Below are positions 1-7,976 of a DNA stretch of 64,000 bases, piece by piece (position 1 is the stretch's first letter; each line of letters begins with the position of its first letter). The notes below the pieces were generated by a model, which ran no database searches, was not told where the DNA came from, and saw nothing but the letters and a program-made list of their open reading frames with translations. Both the position numbers and the translations under genes were made by a program. The DNA lies in the NCBI GenBank assembly GCA_030695205.1, contig JAUYTN010000021.1, forward strand, positions 124,001 through 188,000. The letters are read 5' to 3'. Origin of the DNA: Burkholderiaceae bacterium (GTDB lineage: Bacteria; Pseudomonadota; Gammaproteobacteria; Burkholderiales; Burkholderiaceae_C).

Positions 1-1
1 A

Positions 2-1258
2 GCCCTGGCCCAGACTTGCCCCGACATCGAGCTGCACGCCGCCGAGGCCGAGCACGAGATGGCCTGCACCGCCTTGCGGCCACCCGAGGCACCGCTGGCG
101 CTGCGGGATGCGCCCCGCTACAGCGCCCGCTTCGAGCGGGACTGGACCATCGCCAGCTACTCCCGCCTGACCCGCGACCTGAAAGCCGCCGCCGTGACCG
201 CTGCCATGTCCGGTGCGGTGCGCGCCGACGAACAGGCCCCGGCCGCCTCGCCCCTGCTGGCCACCCAGGCCATGCGCCCGGCCGATGATGAATGGTCATT
301 GCCTGGCGAGGCCGACCACCCGGTGGAACCCGGGGCGGTGCCGGGGCAGCCAGCCCTTGCGCCCGCATCGGCCACGGTGCCTGTCGCTGCTGTTGCTGCT
401 GCTTCCGGGCCCGCCCCGGCACCCGAGGCGCTGCCCATCTGGCATGCCTTTGCCCGTGGCCCCCTCAGTGGCCACTTTTTGCACGACCAGCTGGAGTGGC
501 TGGCCGGTGAGCGCTTTGACCTGGCGGGCCAGCCCGACCTGGCCAGGCGGCTGGCGCTGCGCTGCGAGCGTGCCGGGCACGGCGCCCGGGCCACCGAGGT
601 GGTGCAGTGGCTGCAGGCCGTGGTTCACGCGCCATTGGCCGGTGGCACGCCCGCCAGTGGCCCCGGCGTGGCACTGGCCGAGCTGCACACCCTGCGCCCC
701 GAGTTGGAGTTCTGGCTGCCCGCCCAGCGCCTGTCGGCCACCACCATCGATGCGCTGTGCCAGGCCCACTGCCTGCCGGGGGTGCCCCGGCCTGCGCTGG
801 CGGCGGGGCAGCTGCATGGGATGCTCATGGGTTTTGCCGACCTGGTGTTCGAGCACGCCGGGCGCTACTGGGTGCTGGACTACAAAAGCAATCACCTGGG
901 CAGCAGCGACGCCGCCTACACGCCAGCAGCCCTGCGGCTGGCCATGGCCCAGCACCGCTACGACGTGCAAGCCGCCATTTATCTGCTGGCCCTGCACCGG
1001 CTGCTGCGCCAGCGGCTGGGTGTCGCCTACCGGCCCCAGCAGCACCTGGGCGGTGCGGTGTACTTTTTTGTGCGTGGCCTGCACGGCCCCAGCCACGGCC
1101 TGTGCGTGTTGCCCGCCCATGAACCCCTGCTGGATGCGCTTGACGCCATGCTGGCAGGCGACACCGACACTTCCCCCAACGCTGGCCCCAATGCTTACCC
1201 GATTGCCCAAGGTGCCACCCCCGGCACCGCCTTGACCGAGGCCCACCATGCCCACTGA
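2..1258 (+). CDS. recB: RecB, exodeoxyribonuclease V beta subunit (3' part, start outside window)
   Basis: The reading frame is open from base 2, so the gene begins upstream of the window and only the C-terminal part (about 418 residues) is seen. The fragment ends in the RecB nuclease domain: a GRYWVLDYKSN motif around base 870-895 supplies the Asp and Lys of the nuclease active site, and an EHxGRYWVLDYK context is usual for RecB. RecBCD unwinds and degrades linear duplex DNA and loads RecA at Chi during double-strand-break repair. A low-complexity Ala/Pro-rich segment (bases about 220-430) precedes the nuclease domain and is probably the linker. The stop codon lies 11 bp inside the start of recD, so the two are translationally coupled. 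recC would be expected upstream. Confidence 0.93.
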   Translation, partial: ALAQTCPDIELHAAEAEHEMACTALRPPEAPLALRDAPRYSARFERDWTIASYSRLTRDLKAAAVTAAMSGAVRADEQAPAASPLLATQAMRPADDEWSLPGEADHPVEPGAVPGQPALAPASATVPVAAVAAASGPAPAPEALPIWHAFARGPLSGHFLHDQLEWLAGERFDLAGQPDLARRLALRCERAGHGARATEVVQWLQAVVHAPLAGGTPASGPGVALAELHTLRPELEFWLPAQRLSATTIDALCQAHCLPGVPRPALAAGQLHGMLMGFADLVFEHAGRYWVLDYKSNHLGSSDAAYTPAALRLAMAQHRYDVQAAIYLLALHRLLRQRLGVAYRPQQHLGGAVYFFVRGLHGPSHGLCVLPAHEPLLDALDAMLAGDTDTSPNAGPNAYPIAQGATPGTALTEAHHAH

Positions 1259-3419
1259 CACCCCCACCCTGCTGGCTGAGCTGGACCGGTGGGCCGAGCA
1301 AGGCTGGCTGCGGCGCCTCGACAGCGCCATGGCCCGCTTCGTGTGCACCTGGCCCGCCCCGGCCTGTGGTCAGCCGCACGCCAAGCCGCCGTTACCTGCC
1401 GGCGCGCAGGCCCAGCTGTTTCACCCGGCCATCTCTGACCCGCCCACCTCCGGCCTGACCGCCCTGGCCATGGCCACGGCCTTGCTGGCCCACCTGGAAG
1501 GGCGGGGCCACACCTGTGTGCCGCTGGCGGCGCTGGTGGCGCCGCCCCGCGCCTTGCTGGGCTGGCCCGCACCGGCTCTGGCCGCCCTGCAGGCCCAGTG
1601 GGTCGGGCTGCCCGGCACGCCCGCCGCCTGGGCGCAGGCGCTGCTGGCCAGCCCCCTGGTGCGCGATGCCCGCCTGGCCCGCCTGTCGCCCGTCCTTGCC
1701 CCCGATGCCGGGCAACCCCTGGTGCTGGGCGGCAGCGATGCCGCGCCCTTGCTGTACCTGCGCCGCCACTGGCTGTGCGAGAGCCAGGTGGTGCAGGCCG
1801 TGGCCCGCGCCACGGCCGCACCGTTGGTGGTGGATGCCGCCGCCGCGCGCGGCTGGCTGGACACCCTGCTGGGCCCACCCGAGGGGGGTGCATTCGATTG
1901 GCAGCGCGCCGCCTGTGCGCTGGCGTTGCGCGGCCGCCTGACCCTCATCACCGGCGGGCCGGGCACCGGCAAAACCTACACCGCCGCCCGGCTGCTGGCG
2001 CTGCTGCTGGCGCTGCACCCTGGCCCTGGGCCCTTGCGCGTGGCCTTGGCCGCGCCCACGGGCAAAGCCGCTGCCCGGCTGCGCCAGGCCATCGACCAGT
2101 CACTGCTGGGCCTGCAGGCCCGGCTGGGCGCTGCCCTGGATCTCGATGGCCTTGTCACCCGCATGGGCCCCGCCAGGACCTTGCATGCCCTGCTGGGCGC
2201 GCGGGTGGGCACACGGCAGTTTCGGCACCACGCGGCCCACCCGCTGGACCTGGACGTGCTCATCGTGGACGAAACCTCCATGGTCAACCTCGAACTCATG
2301 GCCGCGCTTTTGCAGGCGCTGCCTGCGTCGGCCCGCCTGGTGGTGCTGGGCGACAAAGACCAGCTTGCCTCGGTAGAGGCCGGTGCGGTGCTGGGCGACC
2401 TGTGCGCCCAGGCCGAGCAGGTGCGCTACAGCCCCGACACCCTGGCCTACCTGCAGGCCACCTGCGGTAACGGCCCCGGGGGTTCGTCCGCGGTCGCATC
2501 CAATCCCCCGCTGGCGCAGCACACCGCCATGCTGCGCGAAAGCCGCCGCTTTGGCACAGTCATCGGGCAGTTGGCCCAGGCCGTGAACACAGGCGATGCC
2601 ACCACCGTCGCCCGCCTGCTGGCCCACGGCAGCAGCGGCGCGGTGTGGGCTGTGGCCGCAAGCCCCGAGGCGGTGGTCGCCCTGGCGCTGCACGGGCGCG
2701 AGCACGCTCCCGCCTGCGCCACCGACTACCTGCGCCTGGTGCGCCAGGGGCCACCCGCAGCCGCTGACCGCATCCCGGCCACCGCTCAAACTACCACCCA
2801 CACCGAAGCCACCGGTGCCCTCACCAGCACACCCAACATGGCTGCCACCGATCCACACCCACTGCACACCGCCTGGGTGCGCGAGGTGCTGCGGGCGTGG
2901 GAGGGGTTTCGCATCCTGTGTGCCGTGCACGACGGCCCCTGGGGCGACCGCGCGCTCAACCAGGCGGTGCAGCGCGCCCTGGCCCAGGCGGGCTGGCTGC
3001 AGCCGCAGGGCGAGTGGTTTGTGGGGCGGCCCGTCATGGTCACCCGCAACGACGCAGGTTTGGGTGTGTTCAACGGCGACGTGGGCGTGGTGCTGCCCGC
3101 AGCCAGTGGCGGTGCGCTGCGGGCGCACTTTCTGGATGGCGAGCGGGTGCGCTCGGTGTCCGTCAGCCGCCTGGCCCATGTGGAGACGGCGTTTGCCATG
3201 ACGGTGCACAAAAGCCAGGGCTCGGAGTTTGCGCACACGGTGCTGGTGCTGCCACCCGGCGCGGGCGCCGGGCTGACGCGCGAGCTGGCTTACACCGGCA
3301 TCACCCGGGCCCGTACCCATTTTTCGCTGGTGGAGGCCGAAGCGGGTCTGCTGGCCACCGCCATAGGGCAGCGGGTGGTCCGCACCAGCGGCCTGCAAGC
3401 CCGTTTGGGGTTGGGCTGA
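1248..3419 (+). CDS. recD: RecD, exodeoxyribonuclease V alpha subunit (5'-3' helicase)
   Basis: This 723-residue SF1B helicase is the RecD subunit of RecBCD, the 5'-3' motor. A Walker A motif GGPGTGKT sits near residues 236-243, a Walker B/motif II IVDETSM follows about 100 residues later, and near the C-terminus the typical MTVHKSQGSEF motif of RecD/TraA-type helicases is present. The N-terminal 200 residues match the small RecD N-terminal domain that contacts RecC. A Thr/Pro/Ala-rich stretch of about 40 residues around residues 505-545 looks like a lineage-specific loop. The start overlaps recB by 11 bp. The gene is convergent with the diguanylate cyclase; 140 bp separate the two stops. Confidence 0.95.
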   Translation: MPTDTPTLLAELDRWAEQGWLRRLDSAMARFVCTWPAPACGQPHAKPPLPAGAQAQLFHPAISDPPTSGLTALAMATALLAHLEGRGHTCVPLAALVAPPRALLGWPAPALAALQAQWVGLPGTPAAWAQALLASPLVRDARLARLSPVLAPDAGQPLVLGGSDAAPLLYLRRHWLCESQVVQAVARATAAPLVVDAAAARGWLDTLLGPPEGGAFDWQRAACALALRGRLTLITGGPGTGKTYTAARLLALLLALHPGPGPLRVALAAPTGKAAARLRQAIDQSLLGLQARLGAALDLDGLVTRMGPARTLHALLGARVGTRQFRHHAAHPLDLDVLIVDETSMVNLELMAALLQALPASARLVVLGDKDQLASVEAGAVLGDLCAQAEQVRYSPDTLAYLQATCGNGPGGSSAVASNPPLAQHTAMLRESRRFGTVIGQLAQAVNTGDATTVARLLAHGSSGAVWAVAASPEAVVALALHGREHAPACATDYLRLVRQGPPAAADRIPATAQTTTHTEATGALTSTPNMAATDPHPLHTAWVREVLRAWEGFRILCAVHDGPWGDRALNQAVQRALAQAGWLQPQGEWFVGRPVMVTRNDAGLGVFNGDVGVVLPAASGGALRAHFLDGERVRSVSVSRLAHVETAFAMTVHKSQGSEFAHTVLVLPPGAGAGLTRELAYTGITRARTHFSLVEAEAGLLATAIGQRVVRTSGLQARLGLG

Positions 3420-3437
3420 TGGGCTGGTTGGGGTTGG

Positions 3438-3482
3438 GTAAATGAATAGCTAACTGTGGTTATGCAGTAAGCGTAAAATGCC
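3438..3482. repeat. Dispersed intergenic repeat, copy A
   Basis: A segment beginning GTAAATGAATAGC and ending AAGCGTAAAATGC lies between the convergent recD and diguanylate cyclase genes. The same two blocks, GTAAAT..A.TAGC and AGCGTAAAATGC, recur with nearly the same spacing (31 versus 32 bp) at 22770-22812. The rest of the 140-bp intergenic region shows no other feature and no clear terminator hairpin with a T-run. Confidence 0.6.
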
Positions 3483-3559
3483 AAAAAAGCTTGCAATTAT
3501 GGGTGGCGCAGCGGCGCGGCCACCCCGGGTCCGCTGAGTCAGCCAGCCGATGCGGGTGG

Positions 3560-5179
3560 TCAGCTGCAGGGCGCTGCATGCGCCGACCACTGTGGCACCC
3601 ATTCCACCCGGTTGCGGCCGCCTTGTTTGGCGGCGTACAAGGCCTCGTCCGCGCGGGCCAGCACGGCATCCACACCAAGTGCCGCGCCTGCCTGCACCGC
3701 AATGCCGCCTATGCTCACGGTCACGGCGATGCGGGTGGCTCCAAGCAGGGCAGGTGAACCTTCCACCGAAGACCGTATGCGCTCGGCCATCATCACCCCG
3801 CCATCGACCGAGGTGTGTGGCAGCAGGATGGAAAACTCTTCTCCGCCCAAGCGGCCCAGCAGATCGGTCTCGCGCAGGTTGTGGCCGATGGTGGTCACAA
3901 AGTGCCGCAGCACCTCGTCACCGGCGGCGTGCCCATGGGTGTCGTTCACGCGCTTGAAGTGGTCAAGGTCTGCACTCAGCACGCAAAAGTCCTCGCCATA
4001 GCGGCTGGAGCGGCTGATTTCCTGCTCCAGCACCACCATGAAATGGCGGCGGTTGGCGCAGCCCGTCAGTGCGTCGGTGTTGGCCTGGCGATCAAGCTCG
4101 TGGTTCAGGGCTTGCAGGGCGGCTTGCTGTCGCTGCATGGTGGTCACGTAATAAGCGGCACCGATTGCCAGGGCAGTGGTGGCCAACACCAGGACGCTGA
4201 CCACACCAAACCACCACAGTTGGTCGTGCTCGATGCGTGCGAGCGATTCCCCCAGGTCCAGCAGCACATAGGCATGCAGGGCACCGTCGCTGGTGGGGTG
4301 GGTGCCCATGGCGTGGGGCTGCCCCAGGTAGTGCCAGGGGTACAGCGGTTGCGGCCCTTGGGCAGGGCGCAGGTCCACGGCGTCGAAGTGGGTGCGCTTG
4401 TAGCGGAGGTCCTGCGCCTCGGCTGACAGGTTGCCTACGGTGGCCCCCGGCATGGTTTGCATCAGCAGTGCAGGGTCTTGGGCCAGCACGATCACACCCA
4501 GGTCGTCCGTGACCACGGCGTTCAGTTGGCCGAGGGCCGGTTTGAGTTTGGGCATAGCAAGCGCCACCCCGACCATGCCCACAAATTGATCCTTCACCAG
4601 CACCGGCGAGGACATGTACAAAGCGTACATGTTGGTCACCCGGCCCACGGCAAACTGCTGCCCGTCCCGGCCCAACCTGGCGGCTTTGAAGTAGTCGCGG
4701 TCTGCGTAGTTGGTGCCCAGGAAGGAGCTGGTGCCTTGGGCGTGGCCTTCTGCCACGGTGTCGCCAGCGGCGTTGGTGACCCACATCGAGTGGAGGTCGA
4801 ACTTGTCCACGATGTACTGCATCCGCTCGGACAGGGGCTGGAGCACAGGGTCGGCTTGCCACAGCTCGCTGCGCTCTTGACGCGACAAAGGCGATGGCTG
4901 GACGTGGGGGCCAAACCGATCCAAGGCGGCCTGGAAGTTTGAAGCTTGCGCCATCGTGGCGGCGATGCCGCGCGCCTGCGCTATCCGCTGGTTCAGGTTG
5001 GCACTGGCCAGCACCGCCTGTGTGTGGGCTTGCGCCTGCTGCTGCTCGACGAGCTGCGCCATGCGGCTGTGGGCGAATTGGACAGACCCTACCCAGACCG
5101 CAGCAACAACGGCCACGCTGCCCACCAGCAACACCCACAGAATCAGACGGAAGCCAAGGCGGTGAATCAGGGTGGTCAT
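3560..5179 (-). CDS. Membrane-bound diguanylate cyclase (Cache-like sensor + GGDEF)
   Basis: The 539-residue protein has an N-terminal transmembrane helix (residues about 7-29), a roughly 290-residue extracytoplasmic region of dCache/CHASE type, a second transmembrane helix near residues 335-355, and a C-terminal GGDEF domain. The catalytic signature is GGEEF (about residues 445-449). An RETD inhibitory I-site lies five residues before it, so an active enzyme with product inhibition is expected. It would make c-di-GMP from two GTP in response to a periplasmic ligand. The ATG at 5179 was chosen because it is followed directly by the transmembrane helix; a longer reading to 5296 would add 39 residues unlike the family. 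It is the last gene of the minus-strand nitrate block. No ligand can be inferred. Confidence 0.88.
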   Translation of the reverse strand: MTTLIHRLGFRLILWVLLVGSVAVVAAVWVGSVQFAHSRMAQLVEQQQAQAHTQAVLASANLNQRIAQARGIAATMAQASNFQAALDRFGPHVQPSPLSRQERSELWQADPVLQPLSERMQYIVDKFDLHSMWVTNAAGDTVAEGHAQGTSSFLGTNYADRDYFKAARLGRDGQQFAVGRVTNMYALYMSSPVLVKDQFVGMVGVALAMPKLKPALGQLNAVVTDDLGVIVLAQDPALLMQTMPGATVGNLSAEAQDLRYKRTHFDAVDLRPAQGPQPLYPWHYLGQPHAMGTHPTSDGALHAYVLLDLGESLARIEHDQLWWFGVVSVLVLATTALAIGAAYYVTTMQRQQAALQALNHELDRQANTDALTGCANRRHFMVVLEQEISRSSRYGEDFCVLSADLDHFKRVNDTHGHAAGDEVLRHFVTTIGHNLRETDLLGRLGGEEFSILLPHTSVDGGVMMAERIRSSVEGSPALLGATRIAVTVSIGGIAVQAGAALGVDAVLARADEALYAAKQGGRNRVEWVPQWSAHAAPCS

Positions 5180-5322
5180 GGGGGAGCTGTGGGGGTGCAG
5201 GTGTACCGCAGGGTAGAGCAGGAGAGTCGCGCACAAGCGCGCGCAACCATAACCCAATTGGCCAGCTGGTGCCCGTGACGGGTGCTGGCGCCGCACCGGG
5301 GCAGGTGCTGGATCGGACCCGT

Positions 5323-5946
5323 TCAGTCCCGCGCAGGAAGCCTCACGCCCCGGCGTTGCATCATGTCCAGGGCCATGGCTGTGTGCTGCGCTGGGCTGAT
5401 GTGCTGGCGGGTGGCGGGGTAGATGTGCTGCTCTTCAATGTCCATGTGCTGCTGGTAGCGCCCTTCAAATACCTGCAGGGTGTGCAGCTCGTCGGTACCC
5501 AGCGGCTGCCAGGGGCCAGGGCCGGGCTCTCGGATGCGCTGCAGCACCGCACGGGCCAGCGGCCAGCCGGTTTCCATGTCGCGGTGGTCTTGCTGCAGGC
5601 GGCGAATGTGCCCGTGCAGCATGCCGGTGGTGTCGGGCGCGGCCAGCAGGATGGGGAACACATGCAGCTCTTCGTCCTGGTGGTGCAGCGGTGCGGCCAG
5701 GTCAAAGTAGCGCATCACGTCCTGGGCCGCCTCGGCGGCGCTGGCGTCCCAGCCGCTGTGGTCCAGGTGTGCCAGCAGGCGCTGCAGCAGGGCCAACATG
5801 CGCTCGACCCGCTCGTGGCAGGCGCTGAGCATGTCAAACGGTTCTTCAAAACCCGCTGCCGGGGCGCTGTGGCCGGGCAGGCTGGTGGAGGCATCGGCAG
5901 CGGGGCGTGGGCTGCCTGGGCGGGGCATGGCTATGCGGGTGACCAT
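5323..5946 (-). CDS. Hemerythrin HHE-domain protein
   Basis: This 207-residue soluble protein carries a single hemerythrin-like four-helix bundle. The metal-ligand pattern is visible: an early His in HERVERML, HHQDEELH, HGHIRRLQQDH and a late HMDIEEQHIYP give the His/Glu set of a di-iron site. Such proteins bind O2, NO or iron, or help repair iron-sulfur clusters. Its position downstream of nitrate and NO-related genes fits a role in NO or O2 handling, which is inference. The ATG at 5946 is preferred: it lies 4 bp after the stop of the upstream gene, and the open frame extending to 6189 lies entirely inside that gene. The first 25 residues are Pro/Ala/Ser-rich and probably unstructured. Confidence 0.85.
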   Translation of the reverse strand: MVTRIAMPRPGSPRPAADASTSLPGHSAPAAGFEEPFDMLSACHERVERMLALLQRLLAHLDHSGWDASAAEAAQDVMRYFDLAAPLHHQDEELHVFPILLAAPDTTGMLHGHIRRLQQDHRDMETGWPLARAVLQRIREPGPGPWQPLGTDELHTLQVFEGRYQQHMDIEEQHIYPATRQHISPAQHTAMALDMMQRRGVRLPARD

Positions 5947-5950
5947 GGGC

Positions 5951-6355
5951 TCAGCGCAGGCGCACAGCCTGACCCCTGGGGTTGAAGGGGATGAACGCGT
6001 CCACCTGCCCCTGGCGGATGGCTTCGACCATGCGCTTGAGCGGCTCGTCCGCGTCTTCGCTGCGGGGTGGCAGGCCCAGTGGGCCCGCCATGGCCGAGGC
6101 AAACACCATGCCCCAGGGCTTGTCAAACTGGGCGGCTTCGCGGATGAGGTCGTCAAAGCTGTGCAGCTCGTCGGGGGCTTTGTCCACACACATCAGCGGC
6201 ACCAGTGCGCCGCCTTCGCCGCGCTCAAAGCCCGCGCGCTGTTCAGCGGTGCTGTCCTCGGGCAATTCAATACCCGCAAACACAAACAGCAGCCGCTGGG
6301 GTTGGGGCTGGGCGCGGGCGGCTTGCAGCAGGTCGTCAAAACAGGTGATGTCCAT
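5951..6355 (-). CDS. Conserved small protein of unknown function (134 aa)
   Basis: I recognise this as a family common in Burkholderiales; it starts MDITCFDDLLQAAR and carries a GALVPLMCVDKAPDEL segment. From memory, relatives are sometimes labelled ribonucleotide reductase subunit alpha, but no RNR catalytic motif, ATP cone or cysteine pair is present, so I do not assign that function. The protein is acidic, soluble and without membrane segments. Its gene ends 4 bp before the hemerythrin start and begins 27 bp after the nitroreductase stop, so it probably belongs to the same transcript. Functional association with the class II RNR encoded 3 kb upstream is possible but unsupported here. Confidence 0.7.
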   Translation of the reverse strand: MDITCFDDLLQAARAQPQPQRLLFVFAGIELPEDSTAEQRAGFERGEGGALVPLMCVDKAPDELHSFDDLIREAAQFDKPWGMVFASAMAGPLGLPPRSEDADEPLKRMVEAIRQGQVDAFIPFNPRGQAVRLR

Positions 6356-6382
6356 GGCGTATCGGTATAGGTGTGTGGTGGG

Positions 6383-7021
6383 TCAGGCGGTGGTGGGCGC
6401 CTGGTCAGGTGACTGGGGCGGGTGGGGAAGTGGCTTGAGCAACTCGGTGGGCTGGGGGCGGGGGCGGCCTGGTTTTCGGGTGTGGGCGGTGCCCACGCTG
6501 ATGAAGCAGGGCGCATGCTCGTCGGCCGTGAGCCCGAAAAACTCCCGCAGCGCCTCGGACTTGAGGGCCTTGCCGCTGGTCAGCGCCGAGCCAAAGCCTT
6601 GGGCCGTGGCCATGAGCAGCAGGTTTTGTACCGCACATCCTGCCGAGATCAGCCGCTCACCGAGGTCGATGTCGGCATCGCCGCAGGTGGCATTGACCAC
6701 CAGCAGCAGCAGCAGGGGGGCGCGAAGGGCCTTTTCTCGGGCCTGTTCGAGCTGTTCGGCGGTGGCGGCTGGGTCGCGTTCGCGCAGGGCCTGGGCAAAC
6801 ACCTCGCCCAGGGCCGGGCGCTGGGCTGCGGGCACCAGAACAAAGCGCCAGGGGCGCAGCTGGTCGTGGTCGGGTGCGGTGGCGGCGGCCGCCAGCAGGG
6901 CGTGCAGCTGGGCCTCGTCCGGGCTGGGGGCGTGCAGCCGCTTGGGCAGGATGGTCTGGCGGGTGTGCATCAGCAGCTGGGCCGCATCGGGCCAGCCGGA
7001 TGGGGAGTCGGTGGGTAGCAC
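6383..7021 (-). CDS. Nitroreductase family protein (YdjA-like, FMN-dependent)
   Basis: The protein (212 residues from the GTG start) belongs to the nitroreductase fold. AAATAPDHDQLRPWRFVLV matches the first FMN/substrate motif of YdjA-type enzymes, and GERLISAGCAVQNLLLMATA with GFGSALTSGKAL matches the C-terminal flavin-binding part. An ATG at 6970 would delete the conserved AAQLLMHTRQ segment, equivalent to the family's LELLINRRS opening. I therefore prefer the GTG at 7021, which has a GAGG about 9 bp upstream overlapping the stop of the preceding gene. It would use NAD(P)H and FMN to reduce nitro compounds or quinones; the natural substrate cannot be told. It is tightly linked to the P-box protein gene. 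Confidence 0.82.
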   Translation of the reverse strand: MLPTDSPSGWPDAAQLLMHTRQTILPKRLHAPSPDEAQLHALLAAAATAPDHDQLRPWRFVLVPAAQRPALGEVFAQALRERDPAATAEQLEQAREKALRAPLLLLLVVNATCGDADIDLGERLISAGCAVQNLLLMATAQGFGSALTSGKALKSEALREFFGLTADEHAPCFISVGTAHTRKPGRPRPQPTELLKPLPHPPQSPDQAPTTA

Positions 7022-7032
7022 GGGGGGGCGCC

Positions 7033-7842
7033 TCAGGCGAACAGGTCGCGCACGACGGCGTCGTACAGGCCGGTCAGGTTGTCCATGGCGTCGTACATGC
7101 GCTCGCTGGTGGTGGCGATGGTCTGCAGGGTGTCGGTGCTGGCGGGGCGCTTCAGGGCCGACTCGAAAAACAGCCACTGCCCCTTGGCCAGCTCCAGCTC
7201 CTGGCGGATGTGCGCCGTGGATACAGCCGATGCCTGCAGGTAGTCCAGGCCCTCGGCAAAGCCCTTGCGGGCGGCATCGAGTTGCTGGCGCATGTCGGGC
7301 TGGGGCTTGCCGTTGGCCAGCATAAAGTAGGCCCGTGCGGCCCGCTGGCACAGCATGCGCTGGCGCCCGGCGGTGTTGACCAGTCGGGCCGACGGGTGGG
7401 TGTTGGCTTTTTCGTAGGCACGGGTAACCCGCTCTGCGTCTTCGAGCATGGCGTCGGCGTGGCGAACCACATCGGCCACCGCCTCGGTGCGCACCGTGCC
7501 AGCGGTCAGGCTGAACAGGGCTTCACCCTGGCGTGAGAGGGTGTTGAGCAGGGGCAACACGTCGGCAGGGGGGGCGCCTGCGCTGAGTTCCTTCAGCCCC
7601 TGGGTGACCATGGTCTGGGTGGCCAGCATGGTGTCGCGCGCACGCTCGGGCAAGACGTTGAGGGTGGCCTGCACATAGGCCTTGGACATGCGCTGCGACA
7701 TGGCGCGCATTTTGCCGGCGCGGTTGATGGCGGTGCTCAGAGGCAAGGCGGTGCTGGTCTGCGCCAGCGCGGGCAGTCCTCCCAAAGACGCAAGCGCCCA
7801 GGCGGAAGGGATGGCGTAGCTGATGGCAATGCGGCGGTTCAT
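7033..7842 (-). CDS. Periplasmic protein with duplicated PilJ/NarX-type P-box domains
   Basis: The 269-residue protein begins with a Tat/Sec-like signal peptide (MNRRIAIS...LPALAQ). It then contains two copies of the type IV pili methyl-accepting sensor domain, each opening with a P-box-like motif: INRAGKMRAMSQRMSKAY near residue 40 and VNTAGRQRMLCQRAARAY near residue 155. The NarX protein of this window has a comparable motif, VNEAGRMRMQTWRL. There is no second transmembrane helix and no output domain, so the mature protein should be periplasmic. In NarX/NarQ this motif binds nitrate or nitrite. A nitrate-binding or scavenging role is inference, supported only by motif and neighbourhood. The upstream gap to nnrS is 134 bp. 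Confidence 0.75.
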   Translation of the reverse strand: MNRRIAISYAIPSAWALASLGGLPALAQTSTALPLSTAINRAGKMRAMSQRMSKAYVQATLNVLPERARDTMLATQTMVTQGLKELSAGAPPADVLPLLNTLSRQGEALFSLTAGTVRTEAVADVVRHADAMLEDAERVTRAYEKANTHPSARLVNTAGRQRMLCQRAARAYFMLANGKPQPDMRQQLDAARKGFAEGLDYLQASAVSTAHIRQELELAKGQWLFFESALKRPASTDTLQTIATTSERMYDAMDNLTGLYDAVVRDLFA

Positions 7843-7976
7843 GGTGGTGGCTGGCTGGGGTGGCAGGGGCAGCATGTGCAGCTGCAAACTGGCCGCCAGT
7901 CTAGGCACGCGGGGCAGGTTTGACCATGCGTCGATGGGACTACTGGGGTTGTCCATTCGGACGATGGCGCGGGAGG

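Noticed and set aside
5947..6189. N-terminal extension of the hemerythrin protein
   Set aside because: The extra 81 codons lie entirely in another gene and read as a shadow; the ATG four bases after that gene's stop is preferred.
5951..6355. Naming the 134-residue protein a ribonucleotide reductase subunit
   Set aside because: The label is used for relatives as far as I recall, but no RNR motif is present.
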